This document shows positions 8,620 to 15,982 of a stretch of 64,000 nucleotides of DNA, piece by piece. Under the pieces are notes generated by a model, which saw nothing but the letters and a program-made list of their open reading frames with translations, ran no database searches and was not told the origin of the DNA. A program made the translations under genes and the position numbers. The DNA lies in NCBI RefSeq assembly GCF_014196915.1, contig NZ_JACIEP010000006.1, positions 186,001 to 250,000 of the forward strand, in the 5' to 3' direction. Positions within the stretch are counted from its first letter, which is position 1; the number at the start of each line of letters is the position of its first letter. The DNA comes from Dysgonomonas hofstadii. Its GTDB lineage: Bacteria; Bacteroidota; Bacteroidia; Bacteroidales; Dysgonomonadaceae.

Positions 8620-9144
8620 ATGAATAAAAATACATTCAGCTTACTTGCTATCCTAATCATATGCCTGTCTTTTTTGTCGTGTGGAGATGACGAAAAAGCA
8701 GAACGTCCAACCATACTCGGCGAATGGTATACTACCGGCTGGTTTTTGGACACAGGAAACGAAGAGATAGACGACTGGATTAACGGACTGCTTCGTCAGG
8801 ATCTTAAGGATTTTATTATAAAAAGAGAATTTATTCCCATTGAAAATGGAGATGGTACAATAGGAGCGGTTTACACGACATCTAAAGAAATTGATTCTCC
8901 GAATGGTCCTGATTTCAGATCCAGACAGGGAACTTACAAGATAGAAGGAAATGTTATATATTTGGATGAAGAACAATTTAATACGTCTGAGGCAACAATC
9001 CAGATAGGAGAAAAAATAATGATAACAGAAATAAAAGTAGATAAAGCCTATCTTACCACTTTGCTTAGCGTTCTCTTTTCTTTGACAAGCAGTCAGATAC
9101 CCGATGGCACAACAGGTACATTAAAAATGTATGAAGCCAGATAA
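8620..9144 (+). CDS. Hypothetical lipoprotein, lipocalin-like
   Basis: 174-residue predicted lipoprotein with signal peptide MNKNTFSLLAILIICLSFLSC and lipidated Cys at about residue 21, followed by acidic GDDEKAE, which resembles the Bacteroidetes signal for export to the cell surface. The mature part begins PTILGEWYTTGWF, the usual opening of small lipocalin-like beta-barrel domains in this phylum, and continues with beta-rich, polar sequence. I cannot place it in a named family with confidence and no ligand can be inferred. It stands alone with its own promoter upstream of the rplU operon. Confidence 0.7.
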   Translation: MNKNTFSLLAILIICLSFLSCGDDEKAERPTILGEWYTTGWFLDTGNEEIDDWINGLLRQDLKDFIIKREFIPIENGDGTIGAVYTTSKEIDSPNGPDFRSRQGTYKIEGNVIYLDEEQFNTSEATIQIGEKIMITEIKVDKAYLTTLLSVLFSLTSSQIPDGTTGTLKMYEAR

Positions 9145-9159
9145 TCTTTTCGCTCAGAA

Positions 9160-9191
9160 TTTGAATTTTTAAAAGCAATTTATTATCTTTG
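9160..9191 (+). promoter_or_regulatory. Promoter of rplU-rpmA
   Basis: TTTG at 9160-9163 and TATCTTTG at 9184-9191, 20 bases apart, form a full Bacteroidetes promoter. It leaves a leader of roughly 75 bases before rplU that could hold a ribosomal-protein control structure; I could not assign one. Confidence 0.75.
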
Positions 9192-9272
9192 CCACCCGAT
9201 TGCCAATAGGCCAACAAGAAACCGGATGTAAAACGGTTCGCCTCAGGCACATAACCTGTAAATATAAAACAG

Positions 9273-9584
9273 ATGTACGTAATTGTAGACATTCAGGGAC
9301 AACAGATGAAAGTTGAAAAAGACCAGAAATTGTTTGTTCACAGAATCAACGCTGAAAATGGCTCTCAGGTAGAGTTCGAAAAAGTATTATTAGTAGATAA
9401 CGATGGCGCGGTAACAGTAGGAGCTCCTACAGTCGAAGGCGCTAAAGTGGTGGTAGAAGTAGTGTCTCAGGTAAAAGGAGAAAAAGTACTTATATTCCAC
9501 AAAAAGAGAAGGAAAGGTCACCGTAAATTAAATGGTCACCGCCAACAATTCTCAGAAGTTATAGTTAAAGAAATTATTGCTTAA
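9273..9584 (+). CDS. rplU: Ribosomal protein L21
   Basis: 103-residue large-subunit protein bL21, which binds 23S rRNA. The sequence starts [24 protein letters not shown] and contains KVLLVDNDG, the [31 protein letters not shown] basic segment with the family signature, and the C-terminal V-I-V-K-E-I strand. Length is exactly typical. It is followed after 20 bases by rpmA, the invariant partner, in a two-gene operon. Confidence 0.98.
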   Translation: MYVIVDIQGQQMKVEKDQKLFVHRINAENGSQVEFEKVLLVDNDGAVTVGAPTVEGAKVVVEVVSQVKGEKVLIFHKKRRKGHRKLNGHRQQFSEVIVKEIIA

Positions 9585-9604
9585 TCAGTTAAAAATAAGA
9601 GAAA

Positions 9605-9868
9605 ATGGCACATAAGAAAGGTGTAGGTAGTTCGAAGAACGGCCGTGAATCGGAAAGCAAACGATTGGGCGTTAAAATATTTGGTGGTGAAACTGCAAAA
9701 GCAGGAAACATTCTGGTACGTCAGAGAGGAACAACTCATCATCCCGGAGAAAATGTAGGCATGGGTAAAGACCATACTTTGTTTGCTTTAGTAGATGGCA
9801 CTGTAGTATTCCGCAGAAAGAAAAACGACAGATCGTATATATCTGTTGTTCCGAAAGCAGAAGCTTAA
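9605..9868 (+). CDS. rpmA: Ribosomal protein L27
   Basis: 87-residue protein bL27 near the peptidyl-transferase centre. It starts [24 protein letters not shown], with the family motif [21 protein letters not shown]. The start Met is directly followed by AHKKG, so there is no N-terminal extension of the Firmicutes type that needs cleavage. Second gene of the rplU operon; a hairpin terminator follows. Confidence 0.98.
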   Translation: MAHKKGVGSSKNGRESESKRLGVKIFGGETAKAGNILVRQRGTTHHPGENVGMGKDHTLFALVDGTVVFRRKKNDRSYISVVPKAEA

Positions 9869-9891
9869 AAACATATTAAAATAAGAATAGG

Positions 9892-9924
9892 AAAGCAGTC
9901 TGATAAGTTCAGGCTGCTTTTTTG
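9892..9924 (+). terminator. Terminator of rplU-rpmA
   Basis: AAAGCAGTCTGA / TCAGGCTGCTTT hairpin (one G-T pair), followed by TTTTTTG. Confidence 0.85.
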
Positions 9925-10052
9925 TATCCCTAAAAAAGAGTAGACATACCGATTAATATACCTATTTTTCGGTATTGCCGGACATTGAGAAATGCTGTTT
10001 CTTTGCATCAGATAAATCAAATTATAATTATAACACAAAAAGGAGGCTTGAA

Positions 10053-10553
10053 ATGTCAAAAATAGGAATCTACTACGGTTCAACAACCGGAAACACTCAG
10101 GAAGTAGCAGAAGAAATTGCAAAAAAATTAGGTGTAAGCAATTCTGACCTGTTCGATGTAGCAAAAGCAAACGCCGACTACTCAGCTTACGATGTAGTTT
10201 TGTTCGGAACATCAACACTCGGATTCGGAGACCTGCAAGACGACTGGGAAAGCTATATAGACAAAGTAAAAGCCGCAAACCTCGAAGGCAAAAAAATAGC
10301 TTTATTCGGTTGCGGAGACTCGTCCTCATACAGCGATACTTTCGGTGACGCTGTAGGTAAAATATATTATGTGATAAAAGATAAAGGCGCTCAGATAATC
10401 GGACAGGTAAGCACAGACGGTTACACTTATGACGATTCGGAAGCCGTAGTGAATAGTCAATTTGTTGGTCTACTGATCGATAACGACAACGAACCAGATA
10501 TGACAGAAGAGCGCATAAACAACTGGGTAGAAGTATTAAAGCAAGCTATTTAA
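10053..10553 (+). CDS. fldA: Flavodoxin
   Basis: 166-residue FMN electron carrier. The start at 10053 is chosen because an unusually strong AGGAGG ribosome site (10041-10046) stands before it and the protein then opens MSKIGIYYGSTTGNTQE, the canonical flavodoxin beta1 and phosphate loop (residues 9-15); an upstream in-frame ATG adds 26 non-homologous residues. Further signs are VVLFGTSTLGFGDLQDDWE, the first FMN-stacking loop, and LFGCGDSSSYSDTFGDAVG, the second. Long-chain type by length. It can pass electrons to and from pyruvate or 2-oxoacid:ferredoxin oxidoreductases. The DUF2023 gene starts immediately after its stop, a pairing common in Bacteroidetes. Confidence 0.95.
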   Translation: MSKIGIYYGSTTGNTQEVAEEIAKKLGVSNSDLFDVAKANADYSAYDVVLFGTSTLGFGDLQDDWESYIDKVKAANLEGKKIALFGCGDSSSYSDTFGDAVGKIYYVIKDKGAQIIGQVSTDGYTYDDSEAVVNSQFVGLLIDNDNEPDMTEERINNWVEVLKQAI

Positions 10554-10919
10554 ATGAATAATCTGCGTATTTTCTACCATCTGATCTACGAATACAAAAA
10601 AGGGGTGCGCGACCTCATGCTTTGTACCCTCACCGCTGACGCAGAGGAAAAGGTCAGATGGAAACTGGAAAGAAATACTATCAGATACAAAATTCATAAA
10701 TTAAAAAATGGTAACATAAATGTTTTCTTCGGCAAAGACGAATGCATGATCGTGGCAGATAAAATCTGTGGAAGCAAACCGTTGAATCTGCTCACTCCCG
10801 AAGAAGACTTTATACTGGGTATTTTACTCGGCTACAGTATCAGCGAACAATGTAACCGCTACTGTAAGAAAAAGAAAATAGCAAAAGAAAATATTTCAAA
10901 CAGACTTTGTTTAACATAA
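10554..10919 (+). CDS. DUF2023 family protein, flavodoxin partner
   Basis: 121-residue soluble protein matching DUF2023 as I know it (opening NNLRIFYHLIYEYKKGVRDLMLCTL, then INVFFGKDECM, and SEDFILGILLGYSI-like segment). Its ATG directly abuts the flavodoxin stop codon, so the two are translationally linked. The function is unknown; constant pairing with flavodoxin suggests a regulatory or redox-related role. The C-terminus holds CNRYCKKKKIAKEN, with two cysteines near a basic patch. No membrane segment. Confidence 0.85.
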   Translation: MNNLRIFYHLIYEYKKGVRDLMLCTLTADAEEKVRWKLERNTIRYKIHKLKNGNINVFFGKDECMIVADKICGSKPLNLLTPEEDFILGILLGYSISEQCNRYCKKKKIAKENISNRLCLT

Positions 10920-10949
10920 CTTTTCTATTGATAGTTTTTAGTTGATCTC

Positions 10950-10982
10950 AAATCCTCGTAGACGTGATGTCTATGGGGATTT
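10950..10982 (+). terminator. Probable terminator of fldA-DUF2023
   Basis: Stem AAATCC.C.TAGAC / GTCTA.G.GGATTT with loop GTGAT; followed by only a weak T run (ATATTTTC). Confidence 0.5.
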
Positions 10983-11054
10983 ATATTTTCAGGCATATAC
11001 AAACAATATCATATCTTCAATGTTTTAATATATAGATAATCCAATTAGATTCCG

Positions 11055-11693
11055 ATGAAAGATTTATTCGACCTACGAAGAGATTTTGCGCTTAAGACTT
11101 TTGCCGAACAAGAGGCCACTGCCGACCCTTTGGCATTGTTTGAATTATGGCTGAATGAAGCTATTCAGGTAAAAGCCTTGGAACCGAATGCAATGACTCT
11201 TTCCACAGCCACAACAGATGGAAAACCGTCTTCACGGGTAGTTCTACTGAAACAGGTGAAAGGAGGATTTGTTTTCTTTACCAACTACGACAGCAGGAAA
11301 GGACAACAAATCGCAGAAAACAACCATTGCGCTTTGAATTTTGTGTGGCACGAACTTGAGAGACAAGTCAGGATAGAAGGCATTGCAGAAAAATTATCCG
11401 AAGAAGAATCAGACAGTTATTTTGAAATTCGCCCCGAAAAGAGCAAACTTGGCGCATGGGCTTCTCCTCAAAGCAAAGTGATACCAGACAGGGAGTACCT
11501 GGAAAAACTGGTAGTCGACTACGAACAAAAATTTAAAGGCAAAGAGATACATCGCCCCACCAACTGGGGAGGATATATTGTAACGCCTAACCTGATTGAA
11601 TTCTGGCAGGGACGAAAAAACCGCCTGCACGACAGAATACAATATACACTCAATAATGATAACAGCTGGAAGATAGAGCGGCTAGCCCCATAA
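11055..11693 (+). CDS. pdxH: Pyridoxamine 5'-phosphate oxidase
   Basis: 212-residue FMN enzyme that oxidises pyridoxamine or pyridoxine 5'-phosphate to pyridoxal 5'-phosphate, with oxygen as acceptor in known members. Family segments: ADPLALFELWLNEAIQ, NAMTLSTATTDGKPSSRVVLLK, FFTNYDSRKGQQIAEN, HWELERQVRIEG-like, and the C-terminal signature EFWQGRKNRLHDR before ERLAP. Length is typical. It makes the cofactor of DapL in this window. It ends five bases from the convergent pncB stop, leaving no room for a terminator between. Confidence 0.96.
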   Translation: MKDLFDLRRDFALKTFAEQEATADPLALFELWLNEAIQVKALEPNAMTLSTATTDGKPSSRVVLLKQVKGGFVFFTNYDSRKGQQIAENNHCALNFVWHELERQVRIEGIAEKLSEEESDSYFEIRPEKSKLGAWASPQSKVIPDREYLEKLVVDYEQKFKGKEIHRPTNWGGYIVTPNLIEFWQGRKNRLHDRIQYTLNNDNSWKIERLAP

Positions 11694-11698
11694 TCGTC

Positions 11699-12862
11699 CT
11701 ACATCAGCCCTAACGTTCTTAAACTCAGGTCTATTTCTTTATCATCGCCGGTATGCTTACCCTCTACATCCGACAACTTCACCGCTTTCAGATATACCTT
11801 ATTATTTTTATGGGGTTTCACATCTGTGAGTTTTATCACTATATTGAGCGGTTTGGCACCCACATCGTTCGAAAAGAAAGTTCCTATACCATACGTATCG
11901 TGAATGCGCGCCGCCACATGATCTTTTATCTGTTTCACAGATTCCAGATTCAGAGAATCACTGAACACCAGGGTTTTTGAAGTCGGATCGATACGGCTTT
12001 GCTCGTAAAATTTTATCGCTTTATCGGCAAAGACGAGAGGATCGCCGCTGTCGTGCCTTACCCCATCGAAAAGTTTAGCCTGCTTTTGACTGAATGAATC
12101 GAAGAAAGCATCGGTCGTATACGTATCTGTCAACGCAATACCCAAACTACCGTCATATACATCTACCCACGCTTCTAACCCCTTTATATTCGCCGAACGG
12201 TAGCCAAACACGGCCCCGTGATACATAAACCATTCGTGAGGCATAGTACCTATCGGCGTTGTATTATATTTCATTGCCAGATAGACATTACTTGTGCCCT
12301 TAAAGTATTCCCCTGAATTGGCCTGTAATGCTGCCACAACCTGATCCTGTACATCAAATGAAAAACGACGCCGGGTACCGAATTCCGAATAATCGGCTTC
12401 CATCTCTTTAAGAGCCTTTGCTTTTTCAATCGCTTTTTCGACTACATTGTGTGGTACCGCATTCGTCATTTTAAAGTAAAGTTCCGAGATTATTGCCAGC
12501 AATGGCACTTCCCACAATACAGTACGATACCAGTAACCTTCGATGACAACGCTAAGCTCACCTCCATTTTGTATAATCCGCACCTCTTCCGGATCATATC
12601 TGTATCCCTCGAGGAAATCGATAAATACGGGGTCAAAAAAATAACACCTTTTCTCTATATATCTTTTTTCTTCCTGCGTAAGCTTCAGATTTGCCATCGC
12701 CGCCACTTCTTCCTTCATCCTTTCGGCAAACCCCTCCGGGAATTCTGTTTTACCTCTGTTGGTGAATGCATATTTTACATACGACCATGGATAGAGTTTT
12801 TGTATGGCATGCATTACCGAAAACTTATACAAGTCGTTATCTGTGAAATGTTTTATGATCAT
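11699..12862 (-). CDS. pncB: Nicotinate phosphoribosyltransferase
   Basis: 387-residue enzyme of the NAD salvage (Preiss-Handler) route that joins nicotinate and PRPP, with ATP hydrolysis, to nicotinate mononucleotide. Signs are FTDNDLYKFSVMHAI at the N-terminus, GTRRRFSFDVQDQV, GTSNVYLAMKYNTTPIGTMPHEWFM containing the regulatory histidine region, and VRHDSGDP. Length fits the bacterial PncB group. Monocistronic on the minus strand with a long spacer upstream; a possible -7 box TAACTTTG is at 12989-12996 but is over 120 bases from the start. Confidence 0.96.
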   Translation of the reverse strand: MIIKHFTDNDLYKFSVMHAIQKLYPWSYVKYAFTNRGKTEFPEGFAERMKEEVAAMANLKLTQEEKRYIEKRCYFFDPVFIDFLEGYRYDPEEVRIIQNGGELSVVIEGYWYRTVLWEVPLLAIISELYFKMTNAVPHNVVEKAIEKAKALKEMEADYSEFGTRRRFSFDVQDQVVAALQANSGEYFKGTSNVYLAMKYNTTPIGTMPHEWFMYHGAVFGYRSANIKGLEAWVDVYDGSLGIALTDTYTTDAFFDSFSQKQAKLFDGVRHDSGDPLVFADKAIKFYEQSRIDPTSKTLVFSDSLNLESVKQIKDHVAARIHDTYGIGTFFSNDVGAKPLNIVIKLTDVKPHKNNKVYLKAVKLSDVEGKHTGDDKEIDLSLRTLGLM

Positions 12863-13198
12863 AATATATTGTTTTATAGATATAACTTGATATAACAGGA
12901 TATTGTTTATTTACATGAAGACTATGCGATACAATTAATCAAATACAACTATTTGAGTAACGTTCCATATTTTCCTTTTGCCAAACTTCAAAGTTAAACA
13001 TATTTACTTCTGAACCAATACTCTATTTCTTAGATGTAATAAAAGAATTAACTAAAAAGTTACAAAAGTTACACTTTTGCAGCTTTTTCAATCAAAACCT
13101 GACACGTTCTTAGTTTATCAGTTTTAAGTTTACTAGCCTGCTAGTTCTATTTATTAATATTCCTTCTAGTAAACTAGTATACTTTTTTTCTAGTACAC

Positions 13199-13449
13199 TA
13201 ACTAAAGCCTGACAAACCTTACAAGTTTTCTATTTTTTCTGGGCTTTGCCAGAACCTCCCCTTGGGGCCTCGCTGGCGCGGACATCTTGTCCGTGTCTTA
13301 CCCGAAGCAAGAATGATCTGTCTTTATTGCTTCGCAACACACAGACTGGAAGTCTGCGCGAGCAGAAGAGAAACGCAGTTAAATCCCAAAAACGAAAAAC
13401 TTGTTTACTTGTATCCCGTTTACTTGTCAACTTTATCCATTTCAAAGAT
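13199..13449 (+). repeat. Dispersed intergenic repeat with REP-like palindrome pair, copy A
   Basis: Two short palindromes, CGGACATCTTGTCCG (13279-13293) and CAGACTGGAAGTCTG (13342-13356), sit in a core flanked by CTGACAAACCTTACA on the left and AAAAACTTGTTTACTTGTAT...TTTATCCATTTCAAAGAT on the right. The same flanks occur in the same orientation at 38384-38571, where the core is inverted. This resembles REP/BIME elements mobilised by REP-associated tyrosine transposases (RAYT), but no such gene is in the window. Confidence 0.75.
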
Positions 13450-13611
13450 TGCTTCTACTGGACTACTATCTACTAACATAGATAAACTTCTTCACGTTTC
13501 ATAAACAATTAAATAAAAGATATTTTGATTTAAAAAGACACATAAATACATTAAAGGGATGTCATTAAAAGATGAATCCTTGATTTTTGTAAAACCATCT
13601 TTCTTAATTAT

Positions 13612-13654
13612 ATCTTTTTGATACATCTTTTTATAATTACCAAATCAAAAAGAT
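13612..13654. promoter_or_regulatory. Candidate operator upstream of dapF
   Basis: Perfect 11-bp inverted repeat ATCTTTTTGAT (13612-13622) and ATCAAAAAGAT (13644-13654), centres 32 bp apart (about three helical turns). The same word occurs in inverted arrangement before gltB. Confidence 0.4.
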
Positions 13655-13778
13655 TTTTTATTTCATTAAAAAAGAAAAAATGTTATAATATTCTTGCGAA
13701 TTCGAATAATTTGTATGAAATTTGCATCGAAATAAGAAATCGAACAAAATATACAATAAAATTTACGTCTTAGACTAG

Positions 13779-14621
13779 ATGAGAAATCTGAAATTTACAA
13801 AAATGCAAGGAGCCGGAAACGATTATATTTACATAAACGGCTTTGAACACCATATAGAAAACCCCTCTGAACTGGCAATAAAATTAAGCGACAGAAACTT
13901 TGGTATCGGCTCAGATGGTTTAGTGCTTATCTTACCATCCAAGACCTGCGACTTCAGAATGCAAATGTTTAATTCAGATGGATCTGAAGCCGAGATGTGT
14001 GGAAATGCTTCGCGCTGTGTAGGCAAATTTGTTTACGACAACGGACTGACTACAAAAAAAGAAATAACACTGGAAACATTAGCCGGAGTGAAGTATATCA
14101 CATTACTGGAAGGAAACGAAAAAGCGCGGAAGATAACAGTAGATATGGGCGAACCTATACTCGATCCGGTTTTAATACCTGTAAACATAGATATGCAACC
14201 TGTATTAAATTATCCATTGGATATAGACAGCAAAATATGGAAAATATCCTGTGTTTCGATGGGAAATCCACATGCCGTGACATTTACCGAAGGTATCAAA
14301 AATCTGGATTTACCGGTTATCGGGCCTAAATTCGAAAAGCATCCGATATTCCCCCGTAAGACCAATACCGAATTCATAGAGGTTGTAGACAGGAACACAC
14401 TCAATATGCGTGTATGGGAACGTGGAGCCGGAGAAACCCTGGCCTGCGGAACAGGTGCCTGCGCTGCGGCAGTAGCCGCTATACTGAACGGTTATTGCGA
14501 CAGAAAGATAAGAATACATTTACTGGGCGGAGACCTCGAAATAGAATGGAAAGAGGAAAACAACCATATCTACATGACAGGTGAGGCTGTAACGGTATTT
14601 GAAGGAGAATTAGTAAATTAG
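13779..14621 (+). CDS. dapF: Diaminopimelate epimerase
   Basis: 280-residue cytosolic enzyme that converts LL- to meso-diaminopimelate for lysine and peptidoglycan. The two catalytic cysteines are seen as Cys74 in MCGNASRC and Cys223 in [11 protein letters not shown]; the N-terminal [14 protein letters not shown] and the central [10 protein letters not shown] motif are typical. Length is normal. It heads a probable operon with dapL (96 bases later) and glnN, so the substrate made by DapL flows directly to DapF. Confidence 0.97.
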   Translation: MRNLKFTKMQGAGNDYIYINGFEHHIENPSELAIKLSDRNFGIGSDGLVLILPSKTCDFRMQMFNSDGSEAEMCGNASRCVGKFVYDNGLTTKKEITLETLAGVKYITLLEGNEKARKITVDMGEPILDPVLIPVNIDMQPVLNYPLDIDSKIWKISCVSMGNPHAVTFTEGIKNLDLPVIGPKFEKHPIFPRKTNTEFIEVVDRNTLNMRVWERGAGETLACGTGACAAAVAAILNGYCDRKIRIHLLGGDLEIEWKEENNHIYMTGEAVTVFEGELVN

Positions 14622-14717
14622 CATATTAACAAATAATAAATTGAAATAATTAAAAAGAAAATTAGATAAGAAGCATTTGCATATTTGCTAATTATCACAT
14701 TTTCAAATTAAAATCAC

Positions 14718-15950
14718 ATGGCATTTATAAACGAAAATTATACAAAACTTCCCAGCAGCTACCTGTTTTCAGATATTGCACGGAAAGTTACCGAATTTAA
14801 AACAGCGCATCCCGATGCGAACATTATACGCCTGGGCATTGGCGACGTTACCAAACCCTTACCTCCTGCTATTGTAGAAGCTTTGCACAAAGCCGTAGAC
14901 GAAATGGCCGATGCTTCCACATTCCGCGGATATGGCCCCGAGCAGGGATACGATTTTTTAGTGAATACAATTGTAGAAAACGACTACAAAGCACTGGGTT
15001 TAGATATATCTTCGGACGAAATATTTGTCAGTGACGGATCGAAAAGCGATACCGGGAATATTGGTGACATCTTAGGGCTTGACAATATTGTAGCCATTAC
15101 CGACCCGGTTTACCCCGTATATGTAGATACGAATGTGATGGCCGGACGTGCCGGAGATTTGCAGGCTAATGGTAAATGGAGCGAGATTGTTTACCTGCCA
15201 TGCACTGCCGAAAACGATTTCGTGCCGGAACTGCCAAAAGAAAAGGTAGACATCGTATACTTATGCTACCCCAACAATCCGACAGGGACAACCCTTACTA
15301 AAGACCAGCTGAAAGTCTGGGTTGATTATGCACTTAAAAACAATGTGCTTATTTTGTTCGACGGAGCTTACGAAGCATTTATTACTGAAGGTGATGTACC
15401 TCACAGCATATACGAAATAGAAGGAGCCAAAGAAGTCGCCATCGAATTCCGCAGCTTCTCAAAGACCGCAGGCTTCACCGGAACCCGCTGTGCATACACT
15501 GTAGTACCTAAAGCACTGATGGGGTACACCAAATCGGGAGAAAAAGTTTCATTGAATAAATTATGGAACAGACGCCATACAACTAAATTCAATGGAGTCC
15601 CATATATTATCCAACGGGCAGCTGAAGCATGTTATTCCCCGGAAGGGAAAAAACAGGTAAAAGACACAATAAATTATTATCTGACCAATGCTAAAATAAT
15701 CCGTGAAGCCCTATCCACACAAGGATTACAAGTCGTTGGCGGAATTAATTCGCCTTACATCTGGGTAAAAACACCCAATGGAATGACATCGTGGCAATTT
15801 TTCGACTATTTGCTGAGTGAGCTGAATATAGTAGGTACGCCGGGAGTAGGGTTCGGCCCTAGTGGAGAAGGCTATCTGCGGTTAACAGCTTTTGGCACAC
15901 TCGAGAATACCAGGGAAGCCGTCAGCCGGTTAAAAAAGATTTTAATTTAA
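14718..15950 (+). CDS. dapL: LL-diaminopimelate aminotransferase
   Basis: 410-residue PLP enzyme that converts tetrahydrodipicolinate and glutamate to LL-diaminopimelate in one step, bypassing DapD/C/E. Family signs are [20 protein letters not shown] at the start, [27 protein letters not shown] (183-191), and the PLP lysine in [14 protein letters not shown] (Lys249). Length matches DapL of plants, Chlamydia and Bacteroidetes. The gene lies between dapF and glnN; an AT-rich inverted-repeat-like spacer separates it from dapF. It consumes glutamate, which the downstream GSIII and GOGAT enzymes make. Confidence 0.96.
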   Translation: MAFINENYTKLPSSYLFSDIARKVTEFKTAHPDANIIRLGIGDVTKPLPPAIVEALHKAVDEMADASTFRGYGPEQGYDFLVNTIVENDYKALGLDISSDEIFVSDGSKSDTGNIGDILGLDNIVAITDPVYPVYVDTNVMAGRAGDLQANGKWSEIVYLPCTAENDFVPELPKEKVDIVYLCYPNNPTGTTLTKDQLKVWVDYALKNNVLILFDGAYEAFITEGDVPHSIYEIEGAKEVAIEFRSFSKTAGFTGTRCAYTVVPKALMGYTKSGEKVSLNKLWNRRHTTKFNGVPYIIQRAAEACYSPEGKKQVKDTINYYLTNAKIIREALSTQGLQVVGGINSPYIWVKTPNGMTSWQFFDYLLSELNIVGTPGVGFGPSGEGYLRLTAFGTLENTREAVSRLKKILI

Positions 15951-15982
15951 AAGATCATATATAACTCAATAAATCCAATTTT

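Larger units (their letters stand above)
12863..13778. other. 916-base intergenic region with REP-like repeat and AT-rich regulatory tract
   Basis: No convincing gene; short frames at 13230-13504 lie in the repeat. From left to right: AT-rich sequence, a cluster of five CTAG sites at about 13130-13193, a dispersed repeat with two palindromes (13199-13449), and an AT-rich tract before dapF holding an 11-bp inverted repeat (13612-13654). Confidence 0.75.

Noticed and set aside
13230-13504. Three overlapping short frames of 71-80 codons
   Set aside because: They fall in the REP-like repeat; the peptides are low in family likeness and follow the palindromes.
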